Source of the DNA: Flavobacteriales bacterium
GTDB lineage: Bacteria; Bacteroidota; Bacteroidia; CAIKAF01
NCBI GenBank assembly: GCA_025451295.1
Contig: JANWKQ010000044.1
Coordinates: 1 to 43,917 of the forward strand
Direction: 5' to 3'
DNA length: 43,917 nt
Part shown: positions 24,204 through 33,112 of the stretch, one piece after another
Layout: every line of letters starts with the position of its first letter
How positions within the stretch are numbered: position 1 is the stretch's first letter
Made by a program: the position numbers and the translations under genes
The notes under the pieces: generated by a model
Told to the model about the DNA's origin: nothing
What the model saw: the letters and a program-made list of their open reading frames with translations, nothing else
Database searches by the model: none

Positions 24204-26450
24204 TTATTGTCTACTCTTGATCACCTGTTGTGAATGATACTTGCCATTGGCTCCCATTTTCACAATATACATTCCATCCGCAAAATTGGAAAGATCTACC
24301 TGAATAATTTCCTGACCATTTTCTGAATAGAAAAGTTTATTCACCACTAACTGGCCCATCATATTATAGACCTGGATATTCATTTCGCCCTGACCAAACC
24401 CAAGCAGATCCACGTTGAAAATACCAGGACCTGGATTCGGATAGATCAACATTTCGGAAGCCAACTCCTCCTCTTCCACATCAAATAAATAACCCACTTT
24501 AAAATAGTCGGTATACTTTGCACCAAAATTTGCTTTATAGGTTTTGAAAATAATTCCTGTTCCCGCATTTTTTAAGCGGCAGTATCCTGTTCCCTGTGTA
24601 CTATAATAAAAATACAATCCATCATCACCGGAATCGGTCATCTCGAACATATAACAACCCCACGGCAGACTTACGGTATCAGCATATACTGTGTTGTTGC
24701 TCATTCCACTTCGCTGGAAAACAACATTACCGGTTCCATCCAATAAACGGAAAGCACTTTCTGCACCCATTAAATTTGTTTTAAAATTGATAATGATATC
24801 ACCTACATAGGTGGGCACATCCGTATAATTGGAAGTAAGGTCATTGTTGGCAGTGTATTGATCTGTTACTCCATTCGGATTACTCACCGTTGCATAAAAA
24901 ATATGCTGACCTGTGGTGGTATACCAGAAAGCACCAATATTGCTAATTGGTAAACTAACAGATATTGTATCCATAAATGGAAGACTTCCGGTCCAATGGT
25001 AACTTTCGGTTGGACCTCCGTCTATATGAAAATCAATATCACAACTGGTTAATGTTGCACTTCCATAATTGCGAATAGTAACTCTTGGAAATGAACAGAT
25101 CGGATTTAATCTGGCATATTCATCTTTATCGGTGGGTGCAATAATTTCAACCAACTCCACATCATTCGTAAAATGAGCTGTTCCATATTCCACCAGTTGA
25201 CAATCGATCGTATAAGATGGGCCTTGTGGACCACTCCATGTATAATTTTGCCAATCTACATCAACCGTCACTGTATCATTCGCGGTAATATAAGGCGTTA
25301 CATTGAACTGATGGATCCTTGCTCTTTCACCCGGACACCAGTTGGCACGGTCATATAACCAGGTATGCACATAGGCAGTTCCGGTTTCATAATCAGGATA
25401 GATCGGATTTTCTCCGCAATCGTCATACCAGTTTAACATTGAATGTGTTTGAAGTCCGTCCATTTTTACATAATAAGTAGCAGGAAAAAATTCGGCCGCG
25501 TAAATATTATTATCAAAACCGTGGCCGGTTGCTGTCATTCTCACTTTCGCTGAAGCAACTCCCGGTTCGATGAACATATTTCTTGGGAATAAAACATTTG
25601 TTTCGAAATTGGCCGAAGTAGAATAACCAAAATCCCCCCTGTAAATCGTAGAGACATCCACTACATCCGCAGGTGGAGTTCCCGGAAAAAATTCAAAATC
25701 AAGAGTGGCACTGAATCCATTCGACCAGCCTGAATAAAATGCACGGATCTCAACTGAGTCCTGTAACATTTCTGCAAAATCGGTTACATCAAAATCATGC
25801 GTAAAAGCAAATGTACCCGGGAGATTGCCACCATAAGGTGTGATCACTCTTGCAAGCTCATATGTTTCGATCACTTCGAAAACATTGTACCAGGGCAGAT
25901 AACCAATATACCAAGAAGAATCTGCAGATACATAATTAGAATCAATGATCGTACCCGTTACATCAAATTCATAATTCCAATAATTGGTTGGATAACCCAG
26001 GATCGTATCAGTAGGAACAGTTGGGTTCATCGCATCTCCATATACAATGATCGTCATTGTCCCATTCGCTACAGAATCTGTTGTAGTATTCAGTGTATCG
26101 TAAAAAGTGGTATAAGTAATTCCATTGTTATAGTGAACCGAATCCCAAACGGAACCGTTGACCGTAAAAGTTGGCTGTTGTTGCAAGGTAGAATCCATGT
26201 TGCCTGTTCTGTGGCGAAGTTGTATCTGGGTGGTATAATCCCATGGACTACAACCACCGGTTGCACAACCCATCGTATAATGCAAAATTATTTTCCTGTA
26301 AGTCTGGCTTCCATCAGGAAACTGGGCCCATTGGTCATAGTTTCCATACCAACCCATGTCTACATCATTATGCGAAGTAACAGTGGTGCTTTGTGCAAAA
26401 ACGGGAAAATTCAGCACTAAAAAGCCAAGTGCAACCAGGATTTTTTTCAT
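24204..26450 (-). CDS. T9SS-exported protein with PNGase F-like glycosamidase domains
   Basis: This secreted protein may remove N-glycans from glycoproteins. I start it at ATG 26450, giving signal peptide MKKILVALGFLVLNFPVFAQ and 748 aa; the ORF-track start at 26471 overlaps the promoter box. The N-terminal half follows the PNGase F order from memory: a cysteine-flanked CSPWD (Asp60 position), RVITPYGG...DVTDF, an AEFFPAT segment (Glu206 position), and DRANWCPG. At the place of Glu118 I see FYSGW instead of TETW, so a helper acid seems absent. A middle beta domain (GSATLTSCDIDFHIDGG) and a T9SS type A sorting domain (IYPNPGPGIFNVDL...GMYIVKM) follow. Its place between paaG and paaI looks like an insertion into a catabolic set. 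The fold is fairly sure; activity is not. Confidence 0.85.
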   Translation of the reverse strand: MKKILVALGFLVLNFPVFAQSTTVTSHNDVDMGWYGNYDQWAQFPDGSQTYRKIILHYTMGCATGGCSPWDYTTQIQLRHRTGNMDSTLQQQPTFTVNGSVWDSVHYNNGITYTTFYDTLNTTTDSVANGTMTIIVYGDAMNPTVPTDTILGYPTNYWNYEFDVTGTIIDSNYVSADSSWYIGYLPWYNVFEVIETYELARVITPYGGNLPGTFAFTHDFDVTDFAEMLQDSVEIRAFYSGWSNGFSATLDFEFFPGTPPADVVDVSTIYRGDFGYSTSANFETNVLFPRNMFIEPGVASAKVRMTATGHGFDNNIYAAEFFPATYYVKMDGLQTHSMLNWYDDCGENPIYPDYETGTAYVHTWLYDRANWCPGERARIHQFNVTPYITANDTVTVDVDWQNYTWSGPQGPSYTIDCQLVEYGTAHFTNDVELVEIIAPTDKDEYARLNPICSFPRVTIRNYGSATLTSCDIDFHIDGGPTESYHWTGSLPFMDTISVSLPISNIGAFWYTTTGQHIFYATVSNPNGVTDQYTANNDLTSNYTDVPTYVGDIIINFKTNLMGAESAFRLLDGTGNVVFQRSGMSNNTVYADTVSLPWGCYMFEMTDSGDDGLYFYYSTQGTGYCRLKNAGTGIIFKTYKANFGAKYTDYFKVGYLFDVEEEELASEMLIYPNPGPGIFNVDLLGFGQGEMNIQVYNMMGQLVVNKLFYSENGQEIIQVDLSNFADGMYIVKMGANGKYHSQQVIKSRQ

Positions 26451-26468
26451 AATAAAATGATATGAGAA

Positions 26469-26476
26469 CAAATATA
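26469..26476 (-). promoter_or_regulatory. -7 promoter box for the PNGase F-like gene
   Basis: TATATTTG on the minus strand ends 18 nt before the chosen ATG at 26450. It overlaps the alternative start at 26471 in the ORF track, which argues against that start. Confidence 0.6.
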
Positions 26477-26526
26477 AAGCTTTGAGTCCTAAATCGGTAA
26501 AGTACCAGTAAAATAAATAGTTTTAT

Positions 26527-26534
26527 TACATTTG
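26527..26534 (+). promoter_or_regulatory. -7 promoter box for paaI
   Basis: TACATTTG fits TAnnTTTG and lies 21 nt before the ATG at 26556. Together with the minus-strand box at 26469 it forms a compact divergent promoter pair. Confidence 0.6.
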
Positions 26535-26555
26535 AATTGAACAAAAATACAAGCC

Positions 26556-26981
26556 ATGAGCAATAAATCACTGGCCACAAGGGTGGTAGACAAAATGTAC
26601 AACAACGATCCATTTAGTCTATGGCTTGGCATCGAAAGGATACAAGAATCGGAAGGGACAAGCACTTTAAAAATGAAAGTAAGAAATGATATGCTTAACG
26701 GTTTTGGAATAATTCATGGAGGGGTTACATTTTCTCTTGCCGATAGTGCCCTGGCCTTTGCTTCCAATTCTCATGGCATCCAAAGTGTATCCATCGATAA
26801 TTCCATTAATTATTTTGAACCCGCTAAAGAAGGAGACGTATTAACGGCTTCCACCGAAGAAGTAAGGATCACCAATAAGATCGGGCTTTATCACATTATG
26901 ATCACCAACCAGGATGGAAATAAAATAGCCTTGTTCAAAGGAATGGTGTATAGAACCGGCAAGCCATGGTTCAATGAATAG
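26556..26981 (+). CDS. paaI: PaaI-type hotdog-fold acyl-CoA thioesterase
   Basis: This cytosolic thioesterase of 141 aa hydrolyses stalled ring-hydroxylated phenylacetyl-CoA intermediates in the family's known role and frees CoA. The PaaI hallmark is NGFGIIHGGVTFSLADSALAFASN, with the acidic catalytic residue in SLAD and the asparagine in NG-x(4)-HGG. SIDNSINYFEPAKEGD is the second family block. The length is right for PaaI. It is divergent from the PNGase F-like gene and lies about 2.7 kb from paaG. The nearness of paaG, paaH and paaI supports phenylacetate use, although the key oxygenase is outside the window. Confidence 0.88.
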   Translation: MSNKSLATRVVDKMYNNDPFSLWLGIERIQESEGTSTLKMKVRNDMLNGFGIIHGGVTFSLADSALAFASNSHGIQSVSIDNSINYFEPAKEGDVLTASTEEVRITNKIGLYHIMITNQDGNKIALFKGMVYRTGKPWFNE

Positions 26982-27054
26982 TGCAGCGATCATCAAGTGA
27001 TAAATCACCTATTTTGTCTGTTGAATTTAATCAGTATGTTCTTAGCTTAGAACT

Positions 27055-29055
27055 GTGAAAAAGCTCCCTATCATTTTATTCCTGTTACTTATTCATTTCC
27101 CGGCTCTGTGTCAGAAAAAACTTTTCACGGAATATTATCAAGAGCCTCTGAAAAAAACCGAAGGAAATTACGTCAATGATAAAAAAGAGGGCACCTGGAA
27201 ATATTGGGGTAGTGATGGCAGACTTGAAAGACTTGAAAATTATTCCGACGGCCTACTCAATGGAACCTATATAGAATTTTATACCTATCAATACTATGAC
27301 GATTCACTTTATCATTTACAGGAATACCTGGATCTGAACATGAAATACCTCATGGGTGAACAAAAAAAGAATGCTGTTAACCTGATAAAAGCATCCGGAA
27401 CCTACAAAATGGGAAAAAAGGATGGGGAATGGGTGAACAATGATGAAGATGGAAGCATCAATAACCGGTATACCTATTCGGATGATGTTTTGAACGGCAC
27501 TTATAATCTTTACTTCATGGGATCATTAATCGAAGGAGGGAGTTATCTGAATGGCTATAAAAACGGTGAGGTAATGCTTTATTATTTTAGTCCGAGAGTA
27601 AAAGGAATACGTCATTATAAAAATGATACCCTGGATGGCAAATGGATCGATTACAACATGGATCTTCAAAACAAGCGGAACGATACTACGGTTATTGAAT
27701 TGGAACAGAACTATAAAATGGGAAACCTGGACGGAGAATATAAAAAATACGATAGCAAAGGAAATCTTGATATCCATACCTATTATAAAAAAAATGAACT
27801 CGACGGGCAATATAAATCCTATCATTCAGATGGCAGTCTTTATGAAATTGCTTTTTACAAAAACGGTCAACTCGAAGGGGATAGAGATATTTCCACAGAG
27901 AACAGTATCAGCCATTACTTCTATAAAAACAACATGGTGACCGGCCGATTTACAGAAACTCATAAAAACATGGAAGGAAATGACTTTTTCTGGTTCTTTT
28001 ACGGAATTGGAAATTTCATTAGCGATTCAACCTACTATCTATCATTAACCAATTTAAATACGACTGGCTATTGTAATGATAGTTCCTGTACCATCAAAGT
28101 TTTTACCAACGAAAAGACGCCTGTATTATACTATACGTGCACTCCGGACTATATTGCATTTAATGATTACATGTCAGGGCCTTTTACTCTATTCAAAAAT
28201 GGTAAAAGAATCCTCAGGGATAATCTCTACTTCGATATTCATGTAGATACATTTTGCAGATGGAACGATAAAGGTGAAATAACAGAACGTGCAATCTACG
28301 ATTTTTTTGATGGGGTTAATTTTTCAGTTTGTAAATATGCAATAGAGTATACTGACGGTGGGTCGAAATTATACGAATTTAGTGATAAGCCTTCCTATAA
28401 AAAGTTCTATTATCCGAATGGAAAACTCAAAATCCACTATTATAATGAAATTGATTCGGATGATTTCATTTTTTACGAAAAACAGTATTATCAGAACGGC
28501 GGATTGATGATCTTAAAAAAATACGATTGGCCCACCGGGTCACTGCAATCTTCTGTTTGTTATGATCAAAAAGGAAATAAGATCTTATGCGATGGGCTGA
28601 GGAGCGTAGACTACGACAGTCTTGGTTTAGTGGCGGATGAACATTTTAAATTTGTCATTTACGCAGTAGCTGCCGAGGAATTAATACTCGAAGAACCCAT
28701 AGTCGAGTTCGTTGATCAAGCCGCCAGTTGTGAGATTTATGACATCTTTGGATCAGATCCGATCGATCGTGATTTTGTTTATCCATCGATTGCAAAACAG
28801 AATCATACACTGGGAGAAATGTTATTCAGAGCAAATATGTATTCATGGGGAGACTATCATCCAAGGGAAGTGTTTATCGTAAAAGATATTGGCAATGGAT
28901 GTGGGATTGAGATGGCCAGAGTGCTAAGGGAAAATTTGACTTGTCGGTGCGGTACTGTAAACGGGCGGCATACTGCTTCATCTGTATACATCAAAATAAA
29001 TCTGATCCATGAGGAAAGCAATATCGTGATCGACCGGCAGATGATCAATCATTAA
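27055..29055 (+). CDS. Secreted MORN-repeat protein with TonB-C-like C-terminal domain
   Basis: This 666-aa exported protein has no known function. The start is GTG; only this gives the signal peptide KKLPIILFLLLIHFPALCQ. About residues 30-300 hold a run of MORN_2-type repeats with the pattern Y-x-x-G-x-x-[DE]-G-x-[WY] (for example YKMGKKDGEWVNN, YKMGNLDGEYKKY, YKNGQLEGD). Residues ~540-666 are different: PSIAKQNHTLGEMLF...VFIVKDIGNGCGIEMARVLRENL...VNGRHTASSVYIKINLIHE. This layout resembles a degenerate TonB C-terminal domain (EA-x-RV...G-x-NG-x-x-V-x-V-x-Y). No transmembrane anchor or proline-rich linker is present, so it is not a standard TonB. The nearest gene on the left, paaI, ends 73 nt upstream. 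Confidence 0.75.
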   Translation: MKKLPIILFLLLIHFPALCQKKLFTEYYQEPLKKTEGNYVNDKKEGTWKYWGSDGRLERLENYSDGLLNGTYIEFYTYQYYDDSLYHLQEYLDLNMKYLMGEQKKNAVNLIKASGTYKMGKKDGEWVNNDEDGSINNRYTYSDDVLNGTYNLYFMGSLIEGGSYLNGYKNGEVMLYYFSPRVKGIRHYKNDTLDGKWIDYNMDLQNKRNDTTVIELEQNYKMGNLDGEYKKYDSKGNLDIHTYYKKNELDGQYKSYHSDGSLYEIAFYKNGQLEGDRDISTENSISHYFYKNNMVTGRFTETHKNMEGNDFFWFFYGIGNFISDSTYYLSLTNLNTTGYCNDSSCTIKVFTNEKTPVLYYTCTPDYIAFNDYMSGPFTLFKNGKRILRDNLYFDIHVDTFCRWNDKGEITERAIYDFFDGVNFSVCKYAIEYTDGGSKLYEFSDKPSYKKFYYPNGKLKIHYYNEIDSDDFIFYEKQYYQNGGLMILKKYDWPTGSLQSSVCYDQKGNKILCDGLRSVDYDSLGLVADEHFKFVIYAVAAEELILEEPIVEFVDQAASCEIYDIFGSDPIDRDFVYPSIAKQNHTLGEMLFRANMYSWGDYHPREVFIVKDIGNGCGIEMARVLRENLTCRCGTVNGRHTASSVYIKINLIHEESNIVIDRQMINH

Positions 29056-29102
29056 CCCAGGCTAACGCCCAAAACTCAATAGAAATATCCCCCACCGGAC
29101 TC

Positions 29103-29114
29103 ATACACGTGTAT
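29103..29114. promoter_or_regulatory. Perfect 12-bp palindrome upstream of NDH-2
   Basis: ATACACGTGTAT is a perfect palindrome in the 135-nt spacer before the ndh gene, 76 nt from its ATG. It is a plausible site for a dimeric regulator. No named regulator is matched. Confidence 0.4.
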
Positions 29115-29190
29115 CTTCCAAAAAAACCTATTAATTTGGGTTAAATTTCATCAAGAAACAGGACACTCTATTAACTTTACTAAAATTCTC

Positions 29191-30480
29191 ATGGATACTT
29201 TTGCCAACATACCCGAAACCACCAAAAAAAGGGTAGTGATCATCGGAGTGGGATTTGCAGGGCTCTCCCTTGCAAAAAAGATCGATAAAAACATCTATCA
29301 GGTAGTCCTGATCGATAAAAATAATTATCATCAGTTCCAGCCATTGTTTTACCAGGTGGCTACTGCAGGACTTGAACCATCTGCCATTTCATTTCCATTA
29401 AGAAAAGTATTTCAAAAAAACAAAGACATTCATATCCGCGTTTGCGAAGTAACCGAGATCATTGAAAAAGAAAACTATCTTCTTACCAATATCGGTCGGA
29501 TAAACTATGATTACCTTGTAGTTGCTACCGGCGCGGATACCAACTATTACGGCAACAAGGAAATTCAGAAGAATGCATTGTCGATGAAATCAGTTTCCGA
29601 AGCATTGTACATACGAAACCGGGTATTGTGTAATTTCGAGGAAGCATTGACCACCAAAGATCTGGAACTTCAAAAGGAATTGCTGAATATTGTGGTGGTC
29701 GGTGGTGGTCCAACAGGTGTGGAGGTTTCAGGAACTTTAGCTGAAATGAAAAAGACAGTGTTGCCTAAGGATTATCCGGAACTTGATTTTAACATGATGA
29801 CCATAACGCTGGTAGAAGCCGGCTCTCATGTGTTGGGATCGATGAGTGAAACCTCCTCTGTACATGCCAAAAAATTTCTGAAACAATTAGGCGTAAAAGT
29901 ATTAGTAAATACCAGAGTTTCTGGTTATGATGGAGATATCCTCACATTTGTAGATGGTAACACCATTCGCACCAAGACCCTCATTTGGGCAGCGGGTATA
30001 AAGGCCGCTGTGATCACAGGGATTCCAGAATCAAGTATCCATAAGTCAGGGAGGATTCTGGTAGACGCATTTAATAAGATAGAAGGGACCAAAAATATTT
30101 TTGCATTGGGTGATGTTTGTCTGATGTTGTCGGATGAAAAATTCACGAATGGGCATCCACAAGTGGCTCAACCTGCCATGCAACAAGGGGTTTTATTAGC
30201 CGATAACCTGAAAAGGAGTGCTATGAATATCCACTGGAAAGAATTTGCCTATAAAGATCTGGGCTCCATGGCTACCGTTGGAAGAAACCTGGCTGTGGTC
30301 GAATTACCCAATTTTAAATTCCATGGATTTTTTGCCTGGTTAGTATGGATGTTGGTTCACCTGATGTCAATAGTGGGTGTAAAGAACCGGTTGTTCGTAT
30401 TCATCAACTGGGTCTGGAACTATATTTCATACGATCAATCGTTAAGGCTGATCATTAAACCTAAGCGGAGGGACGAATAA
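29191..30480 (+). CDS. ndh: Type II NADH:quinone oxidoreductase (NDH-2)
   Basis: This single-subunit FAD enzyme oxidises NADH and reduces quinone (menaquinone in most Bacteroidota) at the inner-membrane face without pumping protons. The 429-aa length is typical. The FAD-binding Rossmann motif is GVGFAGLS (residues 19-26) and the NAD-binding one is VVVGGGPTGVEVSGTLAE. YHQFQPLFYQVATAGLEPSAI is the family-defining NDH-2 stretch. FALGDV marks the second FAD contact, and AQPAMQQG is the quinone-site AQxAxQQ-type motif. The C-terminal amphipathic/hydrophobic part (FFAWLVWMLVHLMSIVGVKN) is the membrane anchor. It stands alone. No promoter consensus box precedes it; TAACTTTA at 29172 is one base off. 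Confidence 0.94.
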   Translation: MDTFANIPETTKKRVVIIGVGFAGLSLAKKIDKNIYQVVLIDKNNYHQFQPLFYQVATAGLEPSAISFPLRKVFQKNKDIHIRVCEVTEIIEKENYLLTNIGRINYDYLVVATGADTNYYGNKEIQKNALSMKSVSEALYIRNRVLCNFEEALTTKDLELQKELLNIVVVGGGPTGVEVSGTLAEMKKTVLPKDYPELDFNMMTITLVEAGSHVLGSMSETSSVHAKKFLKQLGVKVLVNTRVSGYDGDILTFVDGNTIRTKTLIWAAGIKAAVITGIPESSIHKSGRILVDAFNKIEGTKNIFALGDVCLMLSDEKFTNGHPQVAQPAMQQGVLLADNLKRSAMNIHWKEFAYKDLGSMATVGRNLAVVELPNFKFHGFFAWLVWMLVHLMSIVGVKNRLFVFINWVWNYISYDQSLRLIIKPKRRDE

Positions 30481-30588
30481 CAGCCGGTAAGGTTACAGCT
30501 ACCCGCCAACCATCAATATATTTTCACAAAAACCGTGAAAAAGATTTAAATGTCCGGTTTATCATTGCTAAGTTTTAAATGATACCTA

Positions 30589-30596
30589 TAGTTTTG
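30589..30596 (+). promoter_or_regulatory. Promoter for the outer-membrane barrel receptor
   Basis: TAGTTTTG fits TAnnTTTG and lies 17 nt before the ATG at 30614. A TTG at 30566-30568 gives a -33 element 20 nt upstream, the best complete promoter pair in the window. Confidence 0.65.
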
Positions 30597-30613
30597 TACT
30601 GCAAGATGATCAT

Positions 30614-33016
30614 ATGAGAAGACCACTACTTTTTCTATTGCTGTTTCCTTTATTAGGAAATTTATACGCCCAGCACACCTGCCAGGGTATTGTTACAGAT
30701 ACAGATGGAAAGCCACTTGAGTTTGTTGCTATCATGCTTACCAATGCAAATGATTCCAACCAGTTTGTTGGAACTGCTACAGATGCATCCGGAAGATTCG
30801 AGTTCAATCACATCGTTTATTCTTCCTTTTTTGTAAGGACATCGATGGTGGGCTATAACAACGGATCAAGTGAAATTGTACAGGCTGACAACAATGATAC
30901 GATCCGTATTACGATGACAACAGCCACCGGATCATTGAATGAATTTACGGTGCAGACCAAGGTCAATAAAATTGAATTCGAACCGGGTAAGATCATCATG
31001 AACCTCGAAAATTCAACCCTCACTGCAGGCAACAATGCACTTGATATGTTGCGAAGAATGCCAGGCGTATTTGTAGACAACGACGGAAATATTTCCATTA
31101 AAGGAAAAAGCGGCGTGAATGTATATATTGATGGCCGGCCCACTTATTTAAGTGGTTCACAACTCAAGAATTTTTTAAAGACCCTAATGGCCAATAATAT
31201 CTCAAAAATTGAAGTGATCACACAACCCGGAGCTAACTATGATGCCGAAGGAAATGCGGGTATCATTAATATCACCCTCATCAAAAAAATGGCCTTAGGC
31301 TTCAACGGGAATTTGGAGGGATGGTACATCCAGGGAATTTATCCCAAAGGTGGTGGAAGTTTTAGTTTCAATTATGGAAAAGGTAAATGGAATATTTTCG
31401 GGAGCTATAGCTATACTCATTGGCATGGGATCATTCAGTCTGAATCAGATCGTACCATCGATAGCACTCATTACCGCCAGATCTATAAAGGGCAGCCCAT
31501 CGAAAACACCCACAACGTAAAACTTACCATGGATTATGATATCAGTAAGAAGGTGATATTTGGAGCAGGTATCAATTTCAGTGCAGGACATTCACGTTGG
31601 AAAGGAGGAAACCATTCAACCTTTACCAATTTAAATTCTGGCGTTGTTGATTCAACCCAGGCGGTTGCTGATAGCACGGCATGGACCAGCTATAATGCTA
31701 CACTCAACCTGAATACCCAATGGAAGATCGATTCCCTGGGACAAAAATTATCAGTGAATGCGGATGGAGGAACCTATCTTGAATATGTTGGCGGTGGCTA
31801 CAAATACTATTTTTATGATCAATATGGAACACAATTCCGTATGGCACCCGACAGGATCTATAGCCAGGCACCGGCCTTGTATTTAGTGTCGGGAAAAGTG
31901 GATTACGAAAATCCCCACTTGTTTAAAAAGCTCAAATTTGAAGCTGGTATTAAATCAAGTTATGTTACCAACGAAGCGAATGTACAATACCGAACTTTTG
32001 ATCCTGGGAACAATGAGATAGCGATTCCATCAATGAGTAATCATTTTATTTACGAGGAAAACATCAACGCATTGTACATCCAACTTAAATACAATGTTAA
32101 AAAATGGTCATTCAGTGCAGGGCTGAGAGGAGAGCATACCAATACAACCGGCAGGCAATTGACCACAGGTCAGGTGAATCGTCAGAATTATTTTAGTTTG
32201 TTCCCTTCAGCGGGTCTTGCCTGGAACCCGAGCGACAATCATTCGATCAACTTTATGTACAGCCGTAGAATTGATCGCCCGGAATACAATGAGTTGAATC
32301 CTTTTATTTATACAATGGACAATTATAGCAGCTACCAGGGAAATCCAAACCTGCTTCCTCAATTCTCCAACAACCTTGAATTAACATATACCATGTTCCA
32401 GGTATTTACTACCTCTGTATCATATTCACAGATCAACAACAACATTACAGATATTTTCAGAGTGGATTCACTCAATTCACAACGATTGATCTATACAAAT
32501 ACGAATTTGGGTGAAACTCATAATTTCACAACCGGTGGGACTTTTATGATGCCGATCGGTAGCTGGTGTTATTTGATGTTCAGTGGAAATGCCATCTACA
32601 ATTCTGTGGTTGATACCAATCTGAATATTGATCGCCAGGGATGGTATGGTATGTTTAGCGGATACGTTGAGTTTACCCTGCCTGCCAAGTTCTCGATTGA
32701 ACTGAATGGATATGCGATGACGGCCATGCCCGTTGGGCAGTCCATCACTCAACCTATGGGAGAAGTTGGTATAGGTGTTTCAAAAAAATTATTCAAAGAT
32801 CAGCTCACCTTGAAGTTGAGCGCTACCGATCTTTTCCTTACCACTCCGTTCAGGAGTGTGATCACAACTGAAGATGGACAATCAGTTAACAGTACTTTCC
32901 GTTGGGACAGCCGGAGGTTGAGCTTCTCCGCCAGCTTTAAATTCGGAAGAGCCATTAAACAGGCGCGTCAGAAAGAGAATGAAGAGTTGTTGAATCGTAT
33001 GGGAGGAGGAAGATAA
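30614..33016 (+). CDS. Outer-membrane beta-barrel receptor, OMP_b-brl_3 / TonB-dependent type
   Basis: This 800-aa outer-membrane protein of the TonB-receptor superfamily has an unknown ligand. The signal peptide is RRPLLFLLLFPLLGNLYAQ. Residues ~22-105 are a regulatory-like domain (CQGIVTDTDGKPLEFVAIML...VVRTSMVGY type). The plug is at ~130-225 (ALDMLRRMPGVFVDNDGNISIKGKSGVNVYIDGRP...KIEVITQPGANYDAEGNAGIINI), which is characteristic of the OMP_b-brl_3 group. The barrel runs to the end, with SRRIDRPEYNELNPFIYTMD...YQGNPNLLPQ. The C-terminus has a hydrophilic tail (AIKQARQKENEELLNRMGGGR), common in this group. It is monocistronic. The 3' spacer carries a repeat-built hairpin shared with the convergent neighbour. 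Confidence 0.92.
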   Translation: MRRPLLFLLLFPLLGNLYAQHTCQGIVTDTDGKPLEFVAIMLTNANDSNQFVGTATDASGRFEFNHIVYSSFFVRTSMVGYNNGSSEIVQADNNDTIRITMTTATGSLNEFTVQTKVNKIEFEPGKIIMNLENSTLTAGNNALDMLRRMPGVFVDNDGNISIKGKSGVNVYIDGRPTYLSGSQLKNFLKTLMANNISKIEVITQPGANYDAEGNAGIINITLIKKMALGFNGNLEGWYIQGIYPKGGGSFSFNYGKGKWNIFGSYSYTHWHGIIQSESDRTIDSTHYRQIYKGQPIENTHNVKLTMDYDISKKVIFGAGINFSAGHSRWKGGNHSTFTNLNSGVVDSTQAVADSTAWTSYNATLNLNTQWKIDSLGQKLSVNADGGTYLEYVGGGYKYYFYDQYGTQFRMAPDRIYSQAPALYLVSGKVDYENPHLFKKLKFEAGIKSSYVTNEANVQYRTFDPGNNEIAIPSMSNHFIYEENINALYIQLKYNVKKWSFSAGLRGEHTNTTGRQLTTGQVNRQNYFSLFPSAGLAWNPSDNHSINFMYSRRIDRPEYNELNPFIYTMDNYSSYQGNPNLLPQFSNNLELTYTMFQVFTTSVSYSQINNNITDIFRVDSLNSQRLIYTNTNLGETHNFTTGGTFMMPIGSWCYLMFSGNAIYNSVVDTNLNIDRQGWYGMFSGYVEFTLPAKFSIELNGYAMTAMPVGQSITQPMGEVGIGVSKKLFKDQLTLKLSATDLFLTTPFRSVITTEDGQSVNSTFRWDSRRLSFSASFKFGRAIKQARQKENEELLNRMGGGR

Positions 33017-33018
33017 TT

Positions 33019-33089
33019 GATTTGGGATTTACGATTTGGGATTTACGATTAACACATTCTCCGCTTAACGAGTGTATTAATCGTAAATC
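33019..33089. terminator. Repeat-built hairpin between convergent genes
   Basis: Two head-to-tail copies of the 14-mer GATTTGGGATTTAC (33019-33032 and 33033-33046) run into GATTTACGATTAACAC (33040-33055), which pairs with GTGTATTAATCGTAAATC (33072-33089) with a 2-nt bulge. It sits between two convergent genes and could stop both transcripts. Such low-complexity GATTT-type repeats are familiar from Bacteroidota spacers. Confidence 0.6.
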
Positions 33090-33112
33090 AAAAATCCAAA
33101 ATCGTCAATAGC

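Noticed and set aside
26451-26471. ORF-track start at 26471 for the PNGase F-like gene
   Set aside because: It overlaps the promoter box; ATG 26450 starts a canonical signal peptide.
26997-27008. GTGAT/ATCAC hairpin after paaI as terminator
   Set aside because: Only 5 bp and 2-nt loop with a weak T run; too little to call.
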